Shown here piece after piece: positions 6,777 through 12,904 of a stretch of 22,518 nt of DNA. The DNA is from Lachnospiraceae bacterium (GTDB lineage Bacteria; Bacillota; Clostridia; Lachnospirales; Lachnospiraceae): assembly GCA_900766915.1 (NCBI GenBank), contig CAAFXE010000273.1, positions 1-22,518 of the forward strand, in the 5' to 3' direction. Both the position numbers and the translations under genes were made by a program. How positions within the stretch are numbered: position 1 is the first letter of the stretch; each line of letters begins with the position of its first letter. A model generated the notes under the pieces. That model was not told where the DNA came from. It searched no databases and saw nothing but the letters and a program-made list of their open reading frames with translations.

Positions 6777-6796
6777 GTTACAGTTTGTTACAGTTT
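6777..6796. repeat. Two perfect tandem 10-bp repeats in the divergent intergenic region
   Basis: GTTACAGTTT occurs twice with no gap, so the copies lie on the same face of the helix. The repeats sit between the minus-strand small-protein genes and the plus-strand lipoprotein/chemoreceptor operon, roughly 140 bases before the latter. They are possible tandem regulator sites; no convincing promoter hexamers were identified for the plus-strand operon. Confidence 0.35.
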
Positions 6797-6936
6797 TACA
6801 ACTAAGCATCCTAAAAAAAGACACATAGATTTCTGTACAATTTTCTTTCAGAATGTTGTAAAATTACCTTACATAAAAAGTTCCATCAACAAAATAGGGG
6901 AAGACCTTATACTGATAAGGAGAAATGAGGTTCGAA

Positions 6937-8214
6937 ATGAGAAAAAAATTAATTGTAAGTTTGCTTTGTATGGCACTTAGTTTTTGTATGTTGGGTTGCG
7001 GCAATGATATCATCATTGATGTTGTGACAAACGAGGGCAATCATCAGGTTTCTGCTTCCGACAACAGCCAGACAACGGTTTCTGAAAGTACGGAAGAAGC
7101 CACAAAGGAATCTTCTGAAACCCAGGAAACAAATACTGCAAAGGAAGTGGCTGCCACCAATCCTGCCGGTATGCCAACCATTAAGCAGGAAGATTTGAAA
7201 ATAGGCATTCTCTATATCGGTAGTGAAGAGGACACTTCCGGCTACACATATGCCCATGAAATAGGTATTCAGGGAATGATCACGAACCTGGGATTGGCAT
7301 CGGATCAGGTCATCCGTAAAAACTTTATTGACGACACTGATTCGGAAGCAATCCATAAAGCCCTGGATGAATGTATCGAGGAAGGCTGCAATGTTATCTT
7401 CACCACAAGTTGGGGATATATGGAGACTACCGAAGAATATGCAAAACAGTATCCTGATATTTATTTTGCCCATGGAACAGGATATCTGAGCAATGGTAAG
7501 AATTTCACCAATTATTTTGGGCGGATCTATCAGGCAAGATACTTATCCGGTCTGGTTGCCGGCCTGAAAACGAAAACTAACAAACTGGGTTACGTATCTG
7601 CAATGGGTGTGGACAACAGTGAATGCACCGGTGGTATTGATGCCTTTGCCATGGGCGTTGAAAAGGTAAACCCTGACGCCAAAGTGTATGTGGCGGTCAC
7701 CGACTCCTGGTTTTCACCGGAAGATGAACAGGCCGCTTCGGATGCTTTGATCGCACTGGGCTGTGACGTTCTTGCCCAGCACGTCGATACCACTGCTCCC
7801 CAAACAGCTTCTCAGGCTAACGGTACCTGGTCCATCGGATACAATTCCGACATGAGTAAGGAAACGCCGGATGCTACTCTGACATCGGTGATTTGGAACT
7901 GGAGTGCATTCTATACCTCTTATGTAAGCAGCATTATCAACGCTACCTATGACGGTTCCAACTATTATGGTGGTATGGATGAAAGTCTGGTTGGCTTGAC
8001 CGCATTAAGCCCTCTTTGTGAAGAAGAGACTGCAGAAATCGTGAATACCGAAACCCAGAGAATTCTGAAAGGGGAGTTCGGAGTATTTGATGGTGTCCTG
8101 GAAACCAACGAAGGCACTCAGGTTGGTGAAGAAGGGAAAACCATGGATGATGCAACATTAACCGGTGGCATTAACTGGTACTATCGCAATGTGGAACTGG
8201 TGAACTGGAGATAG
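6937..8214 (+). CDS. BMP-family (PnrA/Med-like) solute-binding lipoprotein
   Basis: The protein has 425 residues from the ATG at 6937, which has GAGG 6 bases upstream; the ATG at 6925 would lie only 2 bases behind GGAG. Residues 1-20 are a lipoprotein signal peptide ending MLGC with the lipid-bearing Cys at 21, so the protein is anchored outside the membrane. A Ser/Thr/Glu-rich linker of about 45 residues follows. The binding domain begins at DLKIGILYIGS and shows family landmarks: CNVIFTTSWGYM, the YFAHGTGY strand, YFGRIYQARYLSGLVAGL, LGYVSAMG and VWNW-like WNWSAFYTSY. BMP proteins normally bind nucleosides or related ligands for an ABC importer, but no permease or ATPase is adjacent. The next gene, 13 bases on, is a chemoreceptor, so the protein probably serves sensing. 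Ligand not known. Confidence 0.9.
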   Translation: MRKKLIVSLLCMALSFCMLGCGNDIIIDVVTNEGNHQVSASDNSQTTVSESTEEATKESSETQETNTAKEVAATNPAGMPTIKQEDLKIGILYIGSEEDTSGYTYAHEIGIQGMITNLGLASDQVIRKNFIDDTDSEAIHKALDECIEEGCNVIFTTSWGYMETTEEYAKQYPDIYFAHGTGYLSNGKNFTNYFGRIYQARYLSGLVAGLKTKTNKLGYVSAMGVDNSECTGGIDAFAMGVEKVNPDAKVYVAVTDSWFSPEDEQAASDALIALGCDVLAQHVDTTAPQTASQANGTWSIGYNSDMSKETPDATLTSVIWNWSAFYTSYVSSIINATYDGSNYYGGMDESLVGLTALSPLCEEETAEIVNTETQRILKGEFGVFDGVLETNEGTQVGEEGKTMDDATLTGGINWYYRNVELVNWR

Positions 8215-8227
8215 GAGAATTGCATTT

Positions 8228-9937
8228 ATGTTAAGAAAACTGAGGATAAAATATAAAATACTGCTGTCTTCGCTGATTCCGGTTGGACTTATTTGTATTG
8301 TTGCAATCCTGATCAGCAATACCGTAGTAAAGAACAAGCTTCTGGAAGATGCCAAAAGCGAATTGCGGGCTACAGCAGAATCCGTACTGGCTGCATATGA
8401 CCAAAACATAGGCGACTACTTTGTCAATGCCGCAGGAGATTTGTGGAAGGGCTCCTACAACGTATCTCTCTCTGACAAATTTATTGACAATCTTGCTCAA
8501 AAAACAGGGATCGATATTACTTTCTTTTATGGAGACAGAAGACTGGTTACTTCTTTGATTGATAAAAACGGAGATAGAATTACCGGTTCTCCTGCGGGAG
8601 AATTTCTGGTGGAAAATGTTCTCCGGGACGGAAATGATGTATTTACAAACAGGGTATCTGTAGATGGCGAAATGTATTACGGATACTACATCCCGGTATA
8701 CCAGAATAACAGCAATGAAATCATCGGTATGATCTTTGCGGGAATGCCTGTTTCAGAAGTACAGAAGAGTCTGGACATGATAACCTACATATTCCTTGGT
8801 GCTATTCTGATAGTTATGCTCATAGCGGTTATTACAAGCTTCATTTTGGCGTACTCTATTTCCAATTCCATACAGGGAAGCGTAAAGGTACTGGAAAGTC
8901 TTGCTGACGGTAACCTGAATGTGGAAGTAAATCAAAAAAATCTGCGTCGTGGCGATGAGGTTGGTGTAATCACAAACAGCACAAAGACATTGGCTACTAA
9001 TCTGAAAAGCATGATCGGTTCCATTTTGGAAAGCTCTCATGTTTTGCAGAACTCTTCCAACGAACTGAATAACAGCTCCGAAAAGACCATCGAATATCTG
9101 CGTATTGTAGAACAGGCTATCCAGGAGATCGCCACAGGTGCAGGTGATCAGGCCGAGGAAACCTTAAAGGCACTGCAGGAAATAGTTACTATGGGTGAAC
9201 TGGTTTCACACGCAAGCGAAAATGCCATTGAACTGGAAAACAGAGCCCATATGATGAACGAGACAAGCAACCATGCCATCAATATTTTGGAACATCTAAA
9301 AAGTATCAACCAGAAGACCATTCAGGCTGTCAAAGAGTTTGGTGCCCAGACAAAGGCTACAAATGCCTCTGTAATAAATATTAAAGCATCTACGGAAATG
9401 ATTTCCGCAATTGCTTCCCAGACGAATCTGCTCTCATTAAATGCAAACATTGAGGCAGCAAGGGCAGGAGAAGCCGGTCGTGGCTTTGCTGTGGTTGCTA
9501 CAGAGATCTCTTCTCTTGCAGATCAAACCTCCAAAGCGGCCACAGAGATCGGTCAAATCATAGACGAACTGTTAAGCAACTCAAATAAATCCATGGAAAC
9601 CATGGAAGACGTGACCCAGGTAATCAACGATCAGGATGCCTATGTGAACAGTACCTCTGATGCCTTCGCACAGGTAAAAACTGAAGTAGACAACTCTCTT
9701 GTGAATATTCAGAACATTGCGGAGAATACCAAGAATCTTGTTTTAATCCGGGAGCAGCTTAGCAGTATTTTGGAAAATCTGTCTGCCGTGGCACAGGAAA
9801 ACGCCGCTTCCAGCGAAGAAAACAGTGCTTCTGTTATGGAGGTATCTAACATTATGAATGCTGTGGCACAGGAAGTAGAGAATCTGAATCAGGTTGTTGA
9901 TTCCCTGAAAGACAATATTGATCAATTCAAGCTATAA
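8228..9937 (+). CDS. Methyl-accepting chemotaxis protein with Cache sensor
   Basis: This is a 569-residue transmembrane receptor that would signal through CheW/CheA to the flagellar motor. Order of parts: TM1 at about 10-31; an extracellular single-Cache-type sensor at about 35-180 (DKNGDRITGSPAGEF, YYGYYIPVYQNN and IIGMIFAGMPV are typical of that fold); TM2 at about 186-209; HAMP to about 262; and a long coiled-coil signalling domain. The conserved hairpin tip NIEAARAGEAGRGFAVVATE is at about 405-424, so kinase contact is intact. There is no C-terminal pentapeptide tether for CheR. AGGAG overlaps the stop of the lipoprotein gene 10 bases before the ATG, indicating a two-gene operon. The sensor could bind small ligands directly or dock the ligand-loaded BMP lipoprotein. 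Confidence 0.93.
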   Translation: MLRKLRIKYKILLSSLIPVGLICIVAILISNTVVKNKLLEDAKSELRATAESVLAAYDQNIGDYFVNAAGDLWKGSYNVSLSDKFIDNLAQKTGIDITFFYGDRRLVTSLIDKNGDRITGSPAGEFLVENVLRDGNDVFTNRVSVDGEMYYGYYIPVYQNNSNEIIGMIFAGMPVSEVQKSLDMITYIFLGAILIVMLIAVITSFILAYSISNSIQGSVKVLESLADGNLNVEVNQKNLRRGDEVGVITNSTKTLATNLKSMIGSILESSHVLQNSSNELNNSSEKTIEYLRIVEQAIQEIATGAGDQAEETLKALQEIVTMGELVSHASENAIELENRAHMMNETSNHAINILEHLKSINQKTIQAVKEFGAQTKATNASVINIKASTEMISAIASQTNLLSLNANIEAARAGEAGRGFAVVATEISSLADQTSKAATEIGQIIDELLSNSNKSMETMEDVTQVINDQDAYVNSTSDAFAQVKTEVDNSLVNIQNIAENTKNLVLIREQLSSILENLSAVAQENAASSEENSASVMEVSNIMNAVAQEVENLNQVVDSLKDNIDQFKL

Positions 9938-9982
9938 ATTTTCCGGCAAAGTCTTCCTTTGCCATTCTACCTAAAACACAAA

Positions 9983-10020
9983 AATCGCTTAAGCCGATAT
10001 GTCTTAAGGCTTAAGCGATT
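9983..10020 (-). terminator. Perfect 13-bp hairpin, terminator reading minus
   Basis: AATCGCTTAAGCC and GGCTTAAGCGATT pair perfectly around a 12-base loop. On the minus strand the stem is followed at once by a T-rich run (ATTTTTGTGTTTT), so it ends transcription of the hipB/hipA remnant. In the plus direction it may also stop the chemoreceptor transcript, but no T-run follows there. Confidence 0.7.
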
Positions 10021-10029
10021 ATCCAGAAC

Positions 10030-10062
10030 GAGCCGGAAGTCACTATCATGTGACTCCGGCTC
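10030..10062. repeat. Second strong hairpin next to the terminator
   Basis: GAGCCGGAAGTCAC and GTGACTCCGGCTC pair over 13 positions with one bulged A and a 6-base loop. There is no T-run on either side. It lies between the hipA relic stop and the neighbouring terminator, and may strengthen termination or protect a 3' end. Confidence 0.55.
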
Positions 10063-10090
10063 TATTACCACCAATGCTAAATTTTCTTTC

Positions 10091-10262
10091 TCATATATCA
10101 TAACATGCATTGAAAGCAGGTCTCATATTCTCAATCTGACCACGAGACAATCCATACTCCTTAGCTAACCTTTCCCAATTGTCTCTGACATTTTCCCAGC
10201 AAAACCGGTTCATCACAAGAAAAATCATCATACACATATATGATTCTTTCTTCTCTCGCCAT
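10091..10262 (-). pseudogene. HipA-family kinase gene with large internal deletion
   Basis: The ATG at 10262 overlaps the stop of the hipB-like gene (TAATG), the usual hipBA coupling. The first 24 residues, MAREERIIYVYDDFSCDEPV and LLGK, match the beginning of a HipA N-domain. The next bases switch to another frame that encodes a typical HipA tail, NWERLAKEYGLSRGQIENMR then PAFNACYDI, with its stop at 10091. Together these cover only about 60 residues where a HipA Ser/Thr kinase has over 300 to 400, so the nucleotide-binding and catalytic parts have been removed in one deletion. As written the first frame stops at 10161 after 33 residues. No toxin or kinase activity is possible. Confidence 0.7.
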
Positions 10263-10582
10263 TATTCCTTCCTCCTTGATGCACGCTTTTTAGTTAACAG
10301 ACCAAGATCCTGCATCTGTCTTCCTCGCTCATCATCCTTTGCTACAAGAAGGAAATCCTTATCCATATTTCCCAACGCATGTAGAACAGCTGCATAAATA
10401 CCTATAGCTACCGAAGGATTACCAGACTCAACCTTCCACAAAGATGCACGGCTAATGCCTGCACGCTCTGCTACTAAAGTTGCTGACAAATCTCTTCTGA
10501 GTCTAGCGAGCTTTATTTGCTCACCCAATGTTTTTAATGTATCTTCTGTTTCTGGTAATATATTATAAGCTGCCTTCTTCAC
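10262..10582 (-). CDS. HipB-like XRE-family antitoxin/regulator
   Basis: This is a 106-residue DNA-binding protein. A Cro/C1-type helix-turn-helix covers about residues 19-75: LGEQIKLARLRRDLSATLVA, ERAGISRASLWKVESGNPSV, with the recognition helix ISRASLWKVE. The tail is basic (LLTKKRASRRKE), as in HipB proteins that contact HipA. The start is GTG with GGAGG 7 bases upstream, behind a near-consensus promoter. In type II hipBA modules this protein represses the operon and masks the HipA kinase. Here hipA is deleted, so the protein is a solitary antitoxin, perhaps kept as a regulator or able to neutralise a related HipA elsewhere. Confidence 0.85.
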   Translation of the reverse strand: MKKAAYNILPETEDTLKTLGEQIKLARLRRDLSATLVAERAGISRASLWKVESGNPSVAIGIYAAVLHALGNMDKDFLLVAKDDERGRQMQDLGLLTKKRASRRKE

Positions 10583-10612
10583 CTTTATTCCTCCACCTAT
10601 TTTATGTTCACT

Positions 10613-10641
10613 ATTATAAACAGATATTCATTTAACGTCAA
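10613..10641 (-). promoter_or_regulatory. Promoter of the hipB-like gene
   Basis: TTGACG (10636-10641) and a perfect TATAAT (10613-10618) are separated by 17 bases on the minus strand. The start codon lies about 30 bases downstream of the -10. This is one of the two best sigma-A promoters in the window. Confidence 0.75.
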
Positions 10642-10737
10642 CAATAGCAAGCCCTTGCATTGAAAATACATTTCCCAGTTCTGCTCCTTTTAAGTTTTTG
10701 CGTAACATTTTTATACTCAATATATTAAGCATGTCTT

Positions 10738-12534
10738 CTACAACGATTTCAAGTATTCCTCTACATTTAGATACCGAACACCCTCAACCTCTGCGCTATC
10801 TCCTCGATAAATCACATATCGTCCTGTAATCTCACCATATCTATGACTTGTCATAGCGCATTTCTCTTCGTTTGTAATATGACGATACTGCTCTGGAATC
10901 TGCTCCTTGCTATACTTCACTTCAAAGATTTGGCAAGTAAGTGTTTTCTGGTCAAACACAACCATATCAAACTCTCCGACTGCGAACTGCAGCTTGAATA
11001 CCTTTTTATCCGGTTTCGCAATCTTTGTTTCAAGCAGGATAATGTCCTCCATCATTCTTCCACGGATCTCATTCAGCAACCTTTCTAATATACGCTGTCT
11101 TTCCTGAATAGAGAGTTCTTGGAACTTTGCGTCAAGAAGCAAATTTTCCACAATAGCATTTGCTTGCGCATATCGCATACCCGGTTGTGTAATAACAGTC
11201 ACCTTGCTCTTTTGATTTACTTCCGGCAATGACTCAAGATCGATTTCCATTATCAAATCCAATAACGCCAGATACTCTTTAATCTGAATCATATGACTGT
11301 CTTCTATGTCAATGCTCTGTTCCTCTTTGTTGAGAATATCAAGCACCTGCATGATTCCGAATGTCACCGCATCCAAATCCATATGTTCTTTGATATTTAT
11401 TGGAGTCTCCCTATCTCTAAGCATATTTGCAGCCGTAACAGAAATATCATGAGACTTAAAAGTTCTTTCTACAACACTACGTGTAAAGCTATGATTGATA
11501 TTCTCTACCACGCGATTGATTACGTTTGTTAATTCTCCTCGCTCATATAAATCCAACAACTGACGGAAATGTCCTCCGTACTGATACATCTTAAGCGAGT
11601 GCTGAATATTCTTTGCTATCGCAGTATCAATGTACTCTTCTGCCGTTTTGGAATTAGAGAAGGTTGTATCTACATTGTAGTTGATTCCACCAAGACTCAT
11701 TGTTCCGCCATAGCGGATATATTCGTCTATGCCCTTTATACCCAAAACTTCTTCAAATTCACGATAAGGAATGAATGTTGTATGCAGCATAATACATCTG
11801 TCGTATAGCTGCTCCTCTTTTGAGAATGCAAATCCAAGAGAATCTGTTCCGGATAAAACAATCTTCATACCACTACTTGCATAGATATCTGCAAAAATAG
11901 CTGCGCCCTCAATAAAGTCTTCTATCAGGGTTACTTCATCAATGAATACATACTTAAAACCTTTTTCTTCTAGCAATCTAAGGTCAGCATCCACATCTGC
12001 TAATGTATCCTTAGATTTCACTTGGATAAATGCAGCTTTCTTAAACTCAGCATCAGACAGTTCAGTAAGAATCTGACGAATCATCGTTGTCTTACCGGTT
12101 CGTCGAAGTCCATAAAGAATAAACACCTTATCCTGCTGATTACCAAAGATGTACTCTCTAAGCTCTTTAATGCATTCTCTTTTTCTATATTTTTTTGTCA
12201 AAGCAATCTGTGATCTGAGTTGTTTTCCAACTCGCACTGTGGTTTTGAAAGCAAGCTGCTCTTTCTCTTCAGCCACCGGATCTTCTTTAGGAACTACCAA
12301 TAACTTCAATTCCTTTAATTGTTTCTCCAGTCCTTTTCTCTTTTCTATCTGTTCTTTAAGTTCCGGAACCTCTGCAAAACTCACGTAGTTTTCGATTCTT
12401 TTGCCATTTATAGTTATTCTGTGGTAATAATACTCTTTATCTTTTATTTTCTTCTTAGTAATGCTGCCTTCAGGTAAAATCGCGATTTCTCGCTCCAGTT
12501 CTGCTATTTTATTCATTAATTCTTCCTGTCCCAT
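10738..12534 (-). CDS. AAA (AAA_14-like) ATPase with C-terminal PD-(D/E)xK nuclease-like domain
   Basis: The protein has 598 residues from the ATG at 12534, which has AGGAGG 7 bases upstream; the frame is open to 12573, but that start would lie within the promoter. N-terminal 90 residues: a small beta hairpin (KDKEYYYHRITINGKRIENY) plus a charged coiled coil, like DUF6788 proteins. ATPase: Walker A GLRRTGKT at 142-149, Walker B YVFIDE at 195-200, and VLSGTDSLGF as sensor strand. C-terminal: GEFDMVVFD with D523, then IFEVKYS with E538 and K540, a PD-(D/E)xK core as in DUF4143-type proteins. Proteins of this class are common and numerous in Clostridia and Bacteroides and are poorly understood; nuclease or DNA-bound roles are proposed. 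It is transcribed alone. Confidence 0.82.
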   Translation of the reverse strand: MGQEELMNKIAELEREIAILPEGSITKKKIKDKEYYYHRITINGKRIENYVSFAEVPELKEQIEKRKGLEKQLKELKLLVVPKEDPVAEEKEQLAFKTTVRVGKQLRSQIALTKKYRKRECIKELREYIFGNQQDKVFILYGLRRTGKTTMIRQILTELSDAEFKKAAFIQVKSKDTLADVDADLRLLEEKGFKYVFIDEVTLIEDFIEGAAIFADIYASSGMKIVLSGTDSLGFAFSKEEQLYDRCIMLHTTFIPYREFEEVLGIKGIDEYIRYGGTMSLGGINYNVDTTFSNSKTAEEYIDTAIAKNIQHSLKMYQYGGHFRQLLDLYERGELTNVINRVVENINHSFTRSVVERTFKSHDISVTAANMLRDRETPINIKEHMDLDAVTFGIMQVLDILNKEEQSIDIEDSHMIQIKEYLALLDLIMEIDLESLPEVNQKSKVTVITQPGMRYAQANAIVENLLLDAKFQELSIQERQRILERLLNEIRGRMMEDIILLETKIAKPDKKVFKLQFAVGEFDMVVFDQKTLTCQIFEVKYSKEQIPEQYRHITNEEKCAMTSHRYGEITGRYVIYRGDSAEVEGVRYLNVEEYLKSL

Positions 12535-12554
12535 AGCAACACCTCCTATACTTA

Positions 12555-12608
12555 TTATACCCATTATACCCATCCGTTCAATTTAGGTCAAGGGTATAAT
12601 GGGTATAA
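12555..12608. promoter_or_regulatory. Perfect 17-bp inverted repeat over the ATPase promoter
   Basis: TTATACCCATTATACCC (12555-12571) is the exact reverse complement of GGGTATAATGGGTATAA (12592-12608), with a 20-base spacer. Each arm itself contains a tandem repeat (GGGTATAAT/GGGTATAA). One arm covers the -10 element and the start of transcription; the other lies just upstream of the -35. It is an operator in the expected place for a dimeric or tetrameric repressor. Confidence 0.75.
12563..12591 (-). promoter_or_regulatory. Near-consensus promoter of the AAA ATPase gene
   Basis: TTGACC (12586-12591), a 17-base spacer and a perfect TATAAT (12563-12568) on the minus strand. The start codon lies about 30 bases downstream of the -10. 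It is embedded in the inverted repeat, so it is likely strongly repressed until released. Confidence 0.8.
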
Positions 12609-12694
12609 CATTTTTCACAAATCCTTAACTTTCAGAAATTTTGTCACTCAAATGTAAAGATTGGAGCCTACTTGTTGTAGTACTCTAGTCTTCA

Positions 12695-12790
12695 TTATTT
12701 TACCCCGACGCCAAGAACAACAAGAACGATGCCTGTTGCGCGGTTAAGTGTCTCGGGGGGGGTAGGTATTTCCTCGCGGGAATTGTTTTT
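12695..12790 (-). pseudogene. Possible C-terminal relic of a membrane transporter
   Basis: In the 330-base gap between the divergent ATPase and phosphodiesterase genes, a minus-strand frame without a start encodes REEIPTPPETLNRATGIVLV and then VLGVGVK before TAA at 12695. The Gly-spaced hydrophobic end with a Pro-rich lead-in resembles the last helix of DMT/EamA or LysE-type exporters. It is only about 30 residues and GC-richer than its surroundings, and it contains a run of eight G (12755-12762). The rest of the gap (12609-12694) shows nothing recognisable. Confidence 0.3.
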
Positions 12791-12865
12791 AAAATACTTA
12801 GGTTTTGCTTTTTTCTGTATTTTACACAAAAATATGTAAGTTTTTGTTTAATTTGCGCCAAAAAG

Positions 12866-12874
12866 TGATACTAT
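12866..12874 (+). promoter_or_regulatory. Putative extended -10 promoter of the c-di-GMP phosphodiesterase
   Basis: TGATACTAT provides an extended -10 (TG plus TACTAT) 30 bases before the start codon. The upstream TTTAAT, 16 bases away, is a weak -35. No c-di-GMP riboswitch landmark was found in the leader. Confidence 0.4.
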
Positions 12875-12904
12875 ACAGATAATAAGAGTCGAGAGAGGGT
12901 AATT

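Noticed and set aside
7943..9040. Several antisense frames under the BMP and chemoreceptor genes
   Set aside because: They lie opposite long genes with clear domains, have no ribosome sites and show shadow-type composition.
12609..12904. c-di-GMP riboswitch in the leader of the phosphodiesterase gene
   Set aside because: I looked for the conserved GEMM-type stems and tetraloop pattern and did not find them. The putative promoter lies too close to the start codon to leave room for one.
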